A stretch of DNA of 64,000 nucleotides from Verrucomicrobiota bacterium (GTDB lineage: Bacteria; Verrucomicrobiota; Verrucomicrobiae; Limisphaerales; UBA11358), in assembly GCA_014860005.1 (NCBI GenBank), contig JACZKP010000110.1:105298-169297 (forward strand), written 5' to 3'. Of the stretch, positions 50,095-61,071 are shown piece after piece. Each line of letters begins with the position of its first letter. The stretch's first letter is position 1. The notes under the pieces were generated by a model. It was not told the DNA's origin, ran no database searches, and saw nothing but the letters and a program-made list of their open reading frames with translations. Position numbers and translations under genes: made by a program.

Positions 50095-51930
50095 TCACAC
50101 CGTCCTCCGGTGATACCACCACCACTCGAACAGCAGCACGGACAGCCCAATGGCCCCCAGCGTCCGCCAGAGTTCCATGTTGGTGCGTTGCACGGTCGTC
50201 GCCTCGACGCGCGTGTATTCGCCCAATTTCAGTTCCTCGCGCGGACGGATGTTGCTCTCCGCCGCGTCGAGCAGGTTCACGCAAAACGTGACTTCATTCG
50301 TCCCGACGCGCAGGTGATAGATGCCTTGTTTTGCTGTGTCGCCGAAGACGATTTCATTTGCGCCGTCCAGATTGAGCGTCGTCATCCTGCCGTCGGGTAA
50401 TTTCACTTCGGAGGTTTTTACCGATTCAGCGAGCGCGAGACGGAACGGGTCGCCGGCCTTGATGAGGAGTTGGGAATTTTTCGCGTTGGCGGGATTGAGC
50501 CAGTCCACGGCGTTGGCGATGAAGATCGGGAACGACACGCGCAACGGCCAGTTGCTCTCCAGCGGATCGAAGCCCACCCACACGATCCGTTGCCAGCCCA
50601 AGTCGCCCGCGAGGATGAGCGGCGCTTGCGGCGCTTCGAGAATCGAGACGGCCCACGTCGGCGCGCGCGCGGTGAGGCTCTGCACGATCTGCACGTTGTC
50701 GAACCCTGCGTAGCGCAACAGCGGGTGCGTGGATTTCCAGTCCACGATCACCGGTGCTTCCACGGCGGCAACGCTCTCGACCCAGTTCGTGTTCACGACA
50801 CGAAATGCGAGCACGTTGCCCATCGGCCATTCAGTAGGCGTGACGCCGTCGAGCACGATGAAATCAAAACCCGCGCCGGCGTCGGTCAAATCATTCGCGA
50901 CGGCGAGTTGCACATTCGCCACGGCGCGCAGGGCTTTTTCGAGCAACCGATTGCCGCGCGTGACGAGCAGCACGTTTACCGGTTTGGGCAACAAACTCAC
51001 GATGGACGCTTCATTGTCGGCGGCCAGATCGTCTTTGCCCGTGAGGCGAACGGTGAACACACCGTCCTTCGCCTGTGTGGCTTTGAAAACTTGCGGCGCG
51101 GTTTGTCCTCCGGGAACGGTGAGCGGAACAGTGTTGATCAATTGTCCGTCGAGCAGCAGTTCGAGATCGGCGCTTATGGTGTTTGAAGAAAAGTTTGCGA
51201 CACTGGCGTAGATGGCGCGTTGGGTGGCGTCCTCGGGATTCGCGCGGGCGTCGAGCGCAGTGATGCCGAGATTATCCGCGCGCTGACCGACCTTGTGATA
51301 AACGAGCGGCAGGGCCTTGTTCTCGAACTCGCTCAACTCCGGCACCGCCCCGTCACTGAACAGGTGAATCTCCGCGCTACCGCCTTCAGCGCGCACGAGT
51401 GACTCGGCCATCTTGAGCGCGGGGACGAGTCGCGTGGGCGAATCCGACGGTTCGCAGGCCTGCAATGCGCGACGCAACGCCGCTTTCTCGCTGGTTACGG
51501 ATTGCTTTGTTTCGCTGTTCGCGCCGGCCAGCACGATAACCATTTTTTCGTCGTTGCGAAGCCCATCCACCCATCGGAGCGCCTCGGCGCGTGCCCGCTC
51601 GAAGCGCGACGGCGCTTCGTCCACCGCCTGCATCGAAGCCGACCCGTCGAGGATGATGACGCGTAATTGCGCCGGCTTTGCTTCCGTGGCGAAGAACGGT
51701 CGCGTGAGCGCCAGCACCGCAAGCGCGAGCAGGAGGATTTGCAGGTAGAGCAACCAGTTTTTCCGCAATTTCTGAAACGGCGCACTGGCCTGCGTGTCCG
51801 CGAGAAACTTTTGCCACAGGAGAGTGCTCGACACCAACTTGACGACGCGCTTGCGCTTCAGGAGGTAGAAGACAATGACGACGGGGATGGACGCGGCGAA
51901 GGCGAAGGCTAGTGGGGCGAGGAATTTCAT
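50095..51930 (-). CDS. BatA/VWA-domain aerotolerance-like protein
   Basis: The 611-aa protein has an N-terminal BatA region with two helices (PLAFAFAASIPVVIVFYLLK; LLYLQILLLALAVLALTRPF) and a VWA domain whose MIDAS motif is RVIILDGSASMQ (DxSxS, here DGSAS). A long extracytoplasmic beta-rich region and a C-terminal helix (LWRTLGAIGLSVLLFEWWW) follow. It resembles MoxR-associated BatA/B proteins. The neighbouring DUF58 gene supports this; the toxin-antitoxin pair lies between them. No MoxR ATPase is in the window. Confidence 0.9.
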   Translation of the reverse strand: MKFLAPLAFAFAASIPVVIVFYLLKRKRVVKLVSSTLLWQKFLADTQASAPFQKLRKNWLLYLQILLLALAVLALTRPFFATEAKPAQLRVIILDGSASMQAVDEAPSRFERARAEALRWVDGLRNDEKMVIVLAGANSETKQSVTSEKAALRRALQACEPSDSPTRLVPALKMAESLVRAEGGSAEIHLFSDGAVPELSEFENKALPLVYHKVGQRADNLGITALDARANPEDATQRAIYASVANFSSNTISADLELLLDGQLINTVPLTVPGGQTAPQVFKATQAKDGVFTVRLTGKDDLAADNEASIVSLLPKPVNVLLVTRGNRLLEKALRAVANVQLAVANDLTDAGAGFDFIVLDGVTPTEWPMGNVLAFRVVNTNWVESVAAVEAPVIVDWKSTHPLLRYAGFDNVQIVQSLTARAPTWAVSILEAPQAPLILAGDLGWQRIVWVGFDPLESNWPLRVSFPIFIANAVDWLNPANAKNSQLLIKAGDPFRLALAESVKTSEVKLPDGRMTTLNLDGANEIVFGDTAKQGIYHLRVGTNEVTFCVNLLDAAESNIRPREELKLGEYTRVEATTVQRTNMELWRTLGAIGLSVLLFEWWWYHRRTV

Positions 51931-51954
51931 GCGCAGCCTCTTCGCGTGGGGACG

Positions 51955-52266
51955 TCAGCTTCCGCCCATGAAATCGCGCGGAATGTGTCTCGGGAAGTCC
52001 ATGGCGTCATGGAGCACACGGGCGATCTCCACGCGTCCTTGGTGGCTTCGGTAAAGAATTGCGTGCCTGCCGGTGAAGCAGATTCGACAACCCGGATACA
52101 GTTCATCACGCAGCCGCCAGCGTTCCGGAGTTTGGGCAACCTTCTCGAAGGCATCCCAGATGTCGTCGACGTAACGGTCGGCCTGTTCGCGCCCCCACTT
52201 CTCGACGGTGCGCGAATAGATTGAATCCAAGTCGCCCAGCGCGAGTTTCGAGAGGCGCACCCGCAT
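51955..52266 (-). CDS. parE: ParE/RelE-family toxin
   Basis: The 103-aa protein has the ParE pattern LALGDLDSIYSRTVEKWGRE, RWRLRDELYPGCRICFTGRH and AILYRSHQGRVEIARVLHDA. ParE toxins poison DNA gyrase, RelE relatives cut mRNA; sequence alone favours the ParE group. It begins three bases after the antitoxin stop. It lies between DUF58 and VWA genes on the same strand. Confidence 0.92.
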   Translation of the reverse strand: MRVRLSKLALGDLDSIYSRTVEKWGREQADRYVDDIWDAFEKVAQTPERWRLRDELYPGCRICFTGRHAILYRSHQGRVEIARVLHDAMDFPRHIPRDFMGGS

Positions 52267-52269
52267 GAG

Positions 52270-52512
52270 TTAGTGCGGATGGCGTTCGTGCATTTGCGCC
52301 AGAAATTCCTCGCGTGTGAGATCCACAGCTTCTCCGGCGTCCAACTGCTCAAATCCGCGTCGCGCCTCCTGGCGCATCCAGTCCAGCAAGGGCTCCCGCT
52401 CAAAGAGCAGCCGCAAGGCTTCCCGCACGACTTCACTCGGACTCTCGTAATGGCCGGAGGCAACTTTTTCTTCCACCAGCCGATCCAGTTCCGGCGTGAG
52501 ATTGACTTGCAT
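52270..52512 (-). CDS. parD: ParD-type antitoxin
   Basis: The 80-aa protein starts MQVNLTPELDRLVEEKVASG and continues HYESPSEVVREALRLLFERE, a ribbon-helix-helix fold of the ParD/CopG group. The C-terminal tail (VDLTREEFLAQMHERHPH) binds toxin. It represses its own operon by family rule. It is immediately upstream of its toxin. The mid-linker is typical for type II antitoxins of this size. Confidence 0.92.
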   Translation of the reverse strand: MQVNLTPELDRLVEEKVASGHYESPSEVVREALRLLFEREPLLDWMRQEARRGFEQLDAGEAVDLTREEFLAQMHERHPH

Positions 52513-52591
52513 GGGCTCAAGATATTCCCCGCCGCGACAGTGTCAAACCACGGCTTGCACGGCAAACTCGCACTGATGGCGGCTAACTGGC

Positions 52592-53563
<972 letters not shown>

Positions 53564-53765
53564 AATTCATTCGGTCAAATCGCCGCAAGGTGGCAGCATG
53601 GTTGATTCAACCTGGTCGCTCAAGCGCAGTTTGGCGCGCTGCGCTTTCCGGGTTTTTGAACCTTGGTCTGCCCGGCATGGCTTTCGTATGGTGTCACGGC
53701 TACCGTCCTCAAGGACCGTGATGGGATTGGGGGACGACCCGAGTGAACAGAAGGAAACAAATCAA

Positions 53766-54587
53766 ATGAAACGCGTAGTTGAACCGGAGTTGATGACCGA
53801 GGGAGAGCAGGCGCAGGCTTACGCACGCGCCGATTTCGAGTCAGCCCACAGTCTCTACCCCCGGCTGTTTGATGAAAGATTCCCGCGTAGGCCCACGCGG
53901 GCAACTGCACTGGACCTTGGTTGTGGTCCGTGCGACGTAACAATCCGCTTTGCCAAGGCCAATCCGGGCTATACGTTTCACGCCGTGGACGGTTCGGCGG
54001 CCATGCTCAAGCACGGTCGCCGCGCCCTGGCGCGGCATTCCGGACTCGCGCGCAGATTCAAACTCATCGAAGGATTCATCCCCGGCGCACCCATCCCAAA
54101 GCAGAGCTACGACCTCATTCTTTCGAGCAGCTTCCTGCATCATCTGCACGATCCGCAAGTGCTTTGGCAGACCGTCCGACGCTACGCAAGCCGCGGGACG
54201 ATGGTGTTTGTGCCCGACCTGCGGCGACCCGCTTCGCTGGTTCAGGCGCGGGCGTTGACTAAGAAATACTCAGGATCCGAACCTGAAGTGCTGCGTCGCG
54301 ACTTCTTCAATTCCCTGCTCGCCGCTTTCACGCCCGCGGAAGTGCGACGGCAATTACAGCAAGCCGGCTTGGACGGGCTGACCGTGGAGATCATCAGCGA
54401 CCGTCACTTGCTGGTGTTCGGAACTGTGACCAGCACGGTTCAGCCGGCGGCGCTTCGCGACCCAAAACCTACTCGTAAACCTCGTAAAGCGTATCGTTCA
54501 GCACAAACTGCACGTTCTGGCCGAGCGCCAGCCACGGCAGCGCCTTCGGGTTCTTCGCGGCGAAGGCGAAGTATTCGGACGAGTTGA
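53766..54587 (+). CDS. Class I SAM-dependent methyltransferase
   Basis: The ATG at 53766 (MKRVVEPELMTEGEQAQAYA) follows a GAAGGAAA ribosome site and gives 273 aa. Motif I is ATALDLGCGPCDVTIRFAKA, with HAVDGSAAML and the post-I motif YDLILSSSFLHHLHDPQVLW. The last 40 residues (KPRKAYRSAQTARSGR) are basic and overlap the VIT-VWA gene end on the other strand by 119 bases. This overlap suggests the stop codon was lost and replaced. The substrate is unknown. Confidence 0.88.
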   Translation: MKRVVEPELMTEGEQAQAYARADFESAHSLYPRLFDERFPRRPTRATALDLGCGPCDVTIRFAKANPGYTFHAVDGSAAMLKHGRRALARHSGLARRFKLIEGFIPGAPIPKQSYDLILSSSFLHHLHDPQVLWQTVRRYASRGTMVFVPDLRRPASLVQARALTKKYSGSEPEVLRRDFFNSLLAAFTPAEVRRQLQQAGLDGLTVEIISDRHLLVFGTVTSTVQPAALRDPKPTRKPRKAYRSAQTARSGRAPATAAPSGSSRRRRSIRTS

Positions 54588-56799
54588 ACTGAATGCGCTG
54601 CTTCTGCGCGTTCTGAAGTTTCTGCGCGGCGGCGTCCACCCATTGCGGGCCGTTCTGGAAGAAATTCTTGCCCGCGATGAATTGTCCCTGCTGCGAGTAC
54701 TGCGCCAATCGCACCTTGGAATCCGGCGCCGGTGCGGACGTAATCGGCGGCAACGCCGTGATGCCTAGCGCGCGATTCGCCTCCACGGCACTGTCCAGTG
54801 CGGCAGATGAGGGGGCGGCGGCAGATTTCAACGCCAGACCATAGCGCGCTCCGGCCACGGCGCGATCGCCGGCCTGTTCGCGCCGGAAGGAACTCCAGTT
54901 GTCCGCCGCAACCTCCCGGGCGGCGCGGTCTTCCTGAAGCTGCGGCAATGATTGCATCGCCGTAGGCACGTTACGCCGTGCTTCGTCTTCGACGATCAAA
55001 TAAGCTGTGTAGGGCGTGACGATGCCGTATTGCCGCGCCAGTTCAGTGACTTCGTCGCGCAGTTCGGTGTTCTCGCCGTGCAACCGGATTTCGTCCAGCA
55101 GATAACCCACGCGTCGCGTGGCCCACAGGCGCGGGATGAATTCATGTTTCGCGGATTCGCCGGAGAAGCTGACTTCGTAAGTGAACTTGCGCGCCATGCC
55201 GTTGACAGTCCCTTCGAGAATCACCGCCGAATCGCCTTGGCCGGAATAACGGCCCACCAACACAAGCTGGTCGCCGCGGAACAAATCCGGCAGCGGCGCT
55301 GGATAGAGCTTCGTCACGCGCACGTCACCCGTGAATTTCAGGGTCGGATTTGCTAGCACCGGTTCTTTGATCTTGGAGAAGAAGTTGGAAACCTTCACTT
55401 CCAGGTCTTCCTCGGGCAGCACATATTGGCTGACGGCGCGCGTGTCCTCGGTGATCTTGTCGAGCAGATGCGTGTTCACGTCCGTGCCAATGCCGAAGCA
55501 GAAAACGCGTGTACGGTTTTCGTTCCGCTTCTTCACATTGGCGACGATCTGTGCCTCGTCGGTGGTGCCGATGGTAGGGCGTCCGTCCGTAAGGAAAATG
55601 ATGACGAACGGGCGATCCGTAGCGGACTTCAATGCCAGCGCCTTCTGCAAGGCATCGTCAATCGCCGTGCCGCCAATGGGTTTCAAATCTTTGATGAACT
55701 CACTGGCTTGCTCGCGATGCGCCCGCGTCGCGTCCACAAGTTTGTCAAACAGCGGCTCGACCTCGGTGGAAAAGCGGATGATTTCGAAACGGTCGCGGTC
55801 GTTTAGATTCTCCACGCAAAACAGAAGCGCCTTCCTGGCCTGGTCCAGTTTTTTGCCCGCCATCGAGCCGGACGTGTCGAGCACGAACGCAACGTCCTTG
55901 GGCGCAATCTTATCATCCTTCACGTCCACACCGGGCGAGGCGAGCAGCAGGAAATAGCCGTCCGGGCCGCCGACCTTGTGCGCGGCCAGGTTCACGCCCA
56001 GTTCATCCTTCTCCGGTGCGAAGTAGAGCGCGAAATCTGTGTCCGGCTTCGCGTCGCTGGTTTCAAAGCCAACGGTGGCGCGATTCGGATCGTGGCGTTT
56101 GATTTCGACCGTGTGGCTCGGCGAGTAAATGGATTTGAGCGGCTGCTTGGATTCGAGTTCGACTTTGATGCTGACGCTCTTGATGGGTTTGGCCGAGAAC
56201 TTTTCCGTGTTCAATGGATACACATAGTTCACCAGTCCCGCGTCCGATTTCAGCAGTTGCGTGTAGGACAGCGTGATCCGCTTCTTGCTGTGGGGTTCGA
56301 TGGGAAAGATGCGTACCTTGAAGAGGTCGCGGTCGGCGTATTCGAGCAGCGCGGGGTCCTGGGCCTTGCGCACGATGTCCTCGTAAATTTTCCGCGCCTT
56401 GTCGGCGGACAGCAACTCGGCTTCGACCTGTTTGCCGCCGATCTCCATGGTGAACTTGTCAATCTGCGCCCCCTTGGGCACAGGGAACAGGTAAGTGCCT
56501 TCGAGGCGTGAGGGGTTGGGATTGTAAAACTCCTGATCCACCGCCGTGGTCGCCACCTGGCCGTTTATCTGGACGTTGACATGATGATAAGTGACCTCCA
56601 ACGGGGCAAAAATGTATGAACGTGGCGCGGGTGGGATGGGACGCGGCGGCCAGATTGGTGGAATGTGACCGGGCGGACGCGGGCCGGGCCGCCAATGTGC
56701 CTCGTCCACCACGATGAATCCGTCCGCGCGAGCCTGCGGAACGGGCGACAAAAGGCTGAACAACGCCAGCAAAGCCGGGAGAGCAAGCAATCGTTTCAT
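54469..56799 (-). CDS. VIT- and VWA-domain exported protein
   Basis: The ATG at 56799 (MKRLLALPALLALFSLLSPV) gives 776 aa with a signal peptide. The VIT domain has PLEVTYHHVNVQINGQVATT and RLEGTYLFPVPKGAQIDKFT. The VWA domain has the MIDAS motif DVAFVLDTSGSMAGKKLDQA and FVIIFLTDGRPTIG. The C-terminal part includes RVGYLLDEIRLHGENTELRD. This is the inter-alpha-trypsin inhibitor-like architecture, probably a periplasmic or secreted binding protein. Metal-dependent ligand binding is expected from the intact MIDAS. Confidence 0.92.
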   Translation of the reverse strand: MKRLLALPALLALFSLLSPVPQARADGFIVVDEAHWRPGPRPPGHIPPIWPPRPIPPAPRSYIFAPLEVTYHHVNVQINGQVATTAVDQEFYNPNPSRLEGTYLFPVPKGAQIDKFTMEIGGKQVEAELLSADKARKIYEDIVRKAQDPALLEYADRDLFKVRIFPIEPHSKKRITLSYTQLLKSDAGLVNYVYPLNTEKFSAKPIKSVSIKVELESKQPLKSIYSPSHTVEIKRHDPNRATVGFETSDAKPDTDFALYFAPEKDELGVNLAAHKVGGPDGYFLLLASPGVDVKDDKIAPKDVAFVLDTSGSMAGKKLDQARKALLFCVENLNDRDRFEIIRFSTEVEPLFDKLVDATRAHREQASEFIKDLKPIGGTAIDDALQKALALKSATDRPFVIIFLTDGRPTIGTTDEAQIVANVKKRNENRTRVFCFGIGTDVNTHLLDKITEDTRAVSQYVLPEEDLEVKVSNFFSKIKEPVLANPTLKFTGDVRVTKLYPAPLPDLFRGDQLVLVGRYSGQGDSAVILEGTVNGMARKFTYEVSFSGESAKHEFIPRLWATRRVGYLLDEIRLHGENTELRDEVTELARQYGIVTPYTAYLIVEDEARRNVPTAMQSLPQLQEDRAAREVAADNWSSFRREQAGDRAVAGARYGLALKSAAAPSSAALDSAVEANRALGITALPPITSAPAPDSKVRLAQYSQQGQFIAGKNFFQNGPQWVDAAAQKLQNAQKQRIQFNSSEYFAFAAKNPKALPWLALGQNVQFVLNDTLYEVYE

Positions 56800-57470
<671 letters not shown>

Positions 57471-57538
57471 AATTACCGGGCTTACAGGCGGAGTGGTAAA
57501 CCTGTCGGAAAGGCTTGATTTTATTGGCGGAAATTCGC

Positions 57539-57547
57539 TGTGAATAA
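57539..57547 (+). promoter_or_regulatory. Possible DnaA box upstream of dnaA
   Basis: TGTGAATAA is the complement of TTATTCACA, which fits the DnaA-box form TTATNCACA. A weaker TGTGAATGA lies at about 57693. One box does not make an origin; it may serve autoregulation of dnaA. The 57471-57835 gap is AT-richer than its surroundings. Confidence 0.4.
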
Positions 57548-57877
57548 CTCGTGAACAAGAGTTAATATATTGTCCTAGGAACCGCCGTCAGCTTTTCATA
57601 AAAACACTCCCGGCGAATTGAATATATTTCGCCAAGTTGCCCGCAGAATCAGAGACGTTCGGCGGGCTGTTTTATCGGTTGCGGTAAATTGTTGTGAATG
57701 AACTACTTGATGCACCATGCCACGAGGGCGGCAATCGGGTAAGTTTTCAAATTGAGCAGGTTTTGCGGGCGGTTCGTTTGTTTGAATCTGCAAACAGGCA
57801 GAAAAACAGCCAATTCAAAGTCATTTTAGAGCTAGGTGAATAAATTGCCTGAAAAATGGGCCTCGGAGGATTCAAGC

Positions 57878-59242
57878 ATGCGTGCCATGGCCGAGAAAAT
57901 ATGGAGTTCCGCGCAGGAGCAGCTTCGCTCCATGTTGACCGCAGATACTTACAATCTTTGGTTTGCGCCTTTGCGCGCCACTGGTATTGAAGGCAACCGC
58001 GTGGTTCTGGAAGTGGCCAACGATTTCTGCGAAGTCTGGCTCAAGGATAATTATTTTGGACTGCTTCAGGATGTGTTGACCCTTGCGGGCGGGCGCCCGC
58101 TGCAGGCCAACTTCCATATCGCCTCCGCCGGCGCCGCGGCACTCGTAGTCACAGCCAAGGAATCCCCAAAGAAGGTCAGGAGTAGCGCGCCGCCGCATGA
58201 GCGCAGCCCGGGGAACAGCGAATGGAGTTTCAATCCCAAGAACACGTTCGACACTTTCGTCGTCGGCAACAACAACAACTTCGCCCATGCGGCCGCACTG
58301 GCTGTGGCCCAGGCGCCGGGCAAATCCTATAATCCGTTGTTTCTCTACGGGGGCGTCGGCTTGGGCAAGACGCATCTGCTCCATGCCATCGGTCAATACG
58401 TGGTTAGCCACAAAAAAGGCGCGCGCGTCGCTTACGTATCGTCGGAAAAGTTCACCAACGAGTACATAGACGGCATCCAAAACAACCAGCTCGCCCGTTT
58501 TCGCAAGAAATACCGGCAAACGGACGTTTTGCTGATTGATGACATCCAGTTCCTTGCCGGCAAAGAGCGCATTCAGGAGGAGTTCTTTCACACCTTCAAC
58601 GCGCTGCATGAAGCGCACAAACAGATCGTTCTCACCTGCGACCGGCCGGCAAGTGAGATTCAAAACCTCGAACACCGGCTGGTATCGCGGTTTGAATGGG
58701 GATTGGTAACCGATCTACAGCCGCCGGACATCGAAATGCGGCTGGCCATTCTCAACAAAAAAGTCCAGTTGATGGGTGTGTCCCTGCCGGAAGACATCAT
58801 CAACTTCCTCGCCAACCGCATCCGCACCAACATTCGCCGACTGGAGGGCGCGTTGATTCGGGTTGCCTCCTACGCTTCGCTCACCGGCAATAAACTGACC
58901 GTTGAGGTGGTCGAGGGATTGTTGCGTGAGATTTTGCACGAGGAAGGCCGTTACTCCGTAAACATTGAAGTCATCCAGAAGAAGGTGGCCGAACACTTTG
59001 ACATCCGCCTGGCCGACATGACCAGCAAGCGCCGGCCGGAGAACATCGCGTTCCCGCGGCAGATTGCCATGTTTCTGTCGCGTCAAATGACGGAGAACTC
59101 CCTGAATGCCATCGGTGAAGCGTTCGGTGGCCGTGATCATGGGACCGTCCTGCATGCCTGCCGGCTGGTGAAGGGCCGCATGGAAGTGGACGGCCAGGTC
59201 CGCCAGGTGGTCCATTATCTCGAAAAACAACTGATTCGCTGA
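57878..59242 (+). CDS. dnaA: Chromosomal replication initiator DnaA
   Basis: A strong GGAGGA site precedes the ATG at 57878, which is preferred over GTG at 57836. The 454-aa protein has domain I (WSSAQEQLRSMLTADTYNLW), a short linker, AAA+ domain III (FLYGGVGLGKTHLLHAIGQY Walker A; DVLLIDDIQFLAGKERIQEE Walker B) and domain IV (FDIRLADMTSKRRPENIAFP, then GGRDHGTVLHACRLVKGRM, the DnaA-box-binding signature). It opens the origin. dnaN does not follow; an ABC ATPase and folA do. Gene order is thus non-canonical. Confidence 0.97.
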   Translation: MRAMAEKIWSSAQEQLRSMLTADTYNLWFAPLRATGIEGNRVVLEVANDFCEVWLKDNYFGLLQDVLTLAGGRPLQANFHIASAGAAALVVTAKESPKKVRSSAPPHERSPGNSEWSFNPKNTFDTFVVGNNNNFAHAAALAVAQAPGKSYNPLFLYGGVGLGKTHLLHAIGQYVVSHKKGARVAYVSSEKFTNEYIDGIQNNQLARFRKKYRQTDVLLIDDIQFLAGKERIQEEFFHTFNALHEAHKQIVLTCDRPASEIQNLEHRLVSRFEWGLVTDLQPPDIEMRLAILNKKVQLMGVSLPEDIINFLANRIRTNIRRLEGALIRVASYASLTGNKLTVEVVEGLLREILHEEGRYSVNIEVIQKKVAEHFDIRLADMTSKRRPENIAFPRQIAMFLSRQMTENSLNAIGEAFGGRDHGTVLHACRLVKGRMEVDGQVRQVVHYLEKQLIR

Positions 59243-59345
59243 AGCATCTCCGGCGGGATGCCCATAGCCACCGCCAACACTGTCATTGCCGCCGCGTGGG
59301 CAGTCTGCGCTCGACACCTGAAGCCGGTAGCTTGACACTTGCTCC

Positions 59346-60347
59346 ATGCCCGCCATTGAAGTAAGCGGCCTCACGAAAACTTTTCGCACTTACAAGAAGC
59401 AACCCGGCTTCTCAGGCGCCATCAAAGGCCTGTTTCGGCGCACTTACGAACAAGTCATTGCCGTGAACGAAGTCAGTTTCAACATTGAACCTGGCGAATT
59501 GGTGGGTTTTCTGGGGCCGAACGGGGCCGGCAAAACCACCACGCTCAAAATGCTCGCGGGTTTGCTGTATCCCAGCGGGGGCCAGGCCCGCGTGCTGGGT
59601 TACGTGCCTTGGGAACGCCACAATGACTACCGGCGGCAATTCGCGCTCGTGCTCGGTCAGAAAAACCAGCTTTGGTGGGACCTGCCCGCGCGCGAATCCC
59701 TGGAGTTGAACGCCCGGATTTATGGCATTCCCGCCGACCGGTTTGCCCGCACCGTTGCCGAAATGAGCGAACTGCTCAACGTGCGCGAGAAGCTCAACGT
59801 CAGTGTGCGCGAACTCTCGCTGGGGGAACGCATGAAGATGGAATTGATCGCGTCACTGCTGCACCAGCCAAGAATCCTGCTGCTGGACGAGCCGACCATC
59901 GGCTTGGACGTGGTTTCACAGAAAATCGTGCGCGAGTTTCTGCGCCGCTACAACGCCACCCATCAAACCACCATCCTGCTCACCAGTCACTACATGACAG
60001 ACATTCAGGAACTCTGCCGGCGCGTCATCATCATTGATCACGGGAGAATCTTCTTCGACGGCCGGCTGAGCGAGGTTGTGGATCGCTTTGCGGATTTCAA
60101 ACTCATCACCATTCATTGCGACGACGCGAACGTGGCCACGACGGACCATCTGGCCCGCCATGGTGAAGTCGTGGAGAAAACTCCCGGCAGCATCAAACTC
60201 AAGGTCAAGCGCGACCGCGTCATCCCCGCCTGCAAGGCATTGCTGGATGAACTGCCGGTGCGCGACATTGACATTGAAGAGGTTCCCATCGAGGACGTCA
60301 TCCGCCAGATTTTTGCGCTTCCTGACTCGACGGCGGCGGCCGGTTGA
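59346..60347 (+). CDS. ABC transporter ATPase (ABC-2 / daunorubicin type)
   Basis: The 333-aa ATPase has Walker A VGFLGPNGAGKTTTLKMLAG, Q-loop ALVLGQKNQLWWDLP, signature VRELSLGERMKMELI (LSLGER for LSGGQ) and Walker B RILLLDEPTIGLDVV. A 100-residue C-terminal regulatory tail follows. The membrane partner is not in the window. Family members export drugs, polysaccharides or lipids. It follows dnaA by about 100 bases, and the frame after its stop leads into folA, which starts 32 bases on. Confidence 0.94.
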   Translation: MPAIEVSGLTKTFRTYKKQPGFSGAIKGLFRRTYEQVIAVNEVSFNIEPGELVGFLGPNGAGKTTTLKMLAGLLYPSGGQARVLGYVPWERHNDYRRQFALVLGQKNQLWWDLPARESLELNARIYGIPADRFARTVAEMSELLNVREKLNVSVRELSLGERMKMELIASLLHQPRILLLDEPTIGLDVVSQKIVREFLRRYNATHQTTILLTSHYMTDIQELCRRVIIIDHGRIFFDGRLSEVVDRFADFKLITIHCDDANVATTDHLARHGEVVEKTPGSIKLKVKRDRVIPACKALLDELPVRDIDIEEVPIEDVIRQIFALPDSTAAAG

Positions 60348-60379
60348 CGCGCCTTCCACAAAACGCCAGTTTCCCGCTT

Positions 60380-60877
60380 GTGCAAAGCCTTAAAGCCATC
60401 GCCGCCATGTCGCTCAACCGCGTGATTGGCGCAGGCAATCGGATTCCCTGGCATCTGCCGGAGGATTTCAAGTGGTTCAAACAAACCACCACCGGCCACC
60501 TCCTCGTCATGGGACGCAAGACCTTCGAGTCCATCGGCAAGCCGTTGCCCAATCGCGTTACCGTCGTTTTAAGCCGCACAGAATGGAGCCATGCGGGCGT
60601 GCAAACCATCCAGAGTCTGGAGGCCTTGCCCGCGCTGGCAGCCGAACGCCAGGTCTTCATTTGCGGTGGCGCGCAGATTTACGAGCAGACCTTGCCGTTT
60701 TGTTCCGACCTGTATCTCACCCTTGTCAAACGTCAGGTCGAAGGTGACAGGTTCTTTCCGCCATTTGAGGACCGCTTTGAACTGGTCGCTGAAATCCACG
60801 ACTGTGCGGATTTCAAAATTCTGCACTACCGCAACCGCGCACCGCGATGCTGGGATTCCGCCATTCATCCCGGCTGA
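60380..60877 (+). CDS. folA: Dihydrofolate reductase
   Basis: The GTG at 60380 gives about 165 aa (MQSLKAIAAMSLNRVIGAGN), typical DHFR length; a TTG at 60344 overlapping the ABC stop is the alternative. Motifs are RIPWHLPEDFKWFKQTTTGH with the catalytic Asp-equivalent acid in LPEDFK, LLVMGRKTFESIGKPLPNRV and QVFICGGAQIYEQTLPFCSD. It reduces dihydrofolate to tetrahydrofolate. No thymidylate synthase is adjacent. The C-terminal end is slightly long. Confidence 0.93.
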   Translation: MQSLKAIAAMSLNRVIGAGNRIPWHLPEDFKWFKQTTTGHLLVMGRKTFESIGKPLPNRVTVVLSRTEWSHAGVQTIQSLEALPALAAERQVFICGGAQIYEQTLPFCSDLYLTLVKRQVEGDRFFPPFEDRFELVAEIHDCADFKILHYRNRAPRCWDSAIHPG

Positions 60878-61071
60878 CCATACTTTTTGAGTTTTCATCC
60901 GGGCGGCTATGCCCTAGCTTCCGGGCAAACAGCCAGCATGACCCCCAAGCCAATCTCGAAACTGACCGGACTCTCCCTTGGCGTCGCTTGGAGGCAAGCC
61001 GGACGGAATCCGGGTGATGGCCCGGCCGGGCTCAGACTTCTGAACCCTTCCCTGCGCAACGCCCGCCTCCA

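Noticed and set aside
49839..50150. 103-aa frame in the palindrome region
   Set aside because: Low-complexity, cysteine/serine-rich, overlaps the VWA gene end and is made of repeat sequence.
57836..57877. GTG start for dnaA
   Set aside because: The ATG at 57878 has a strong GGAGGA site, and the extra 14 residues are not DnaA-like.
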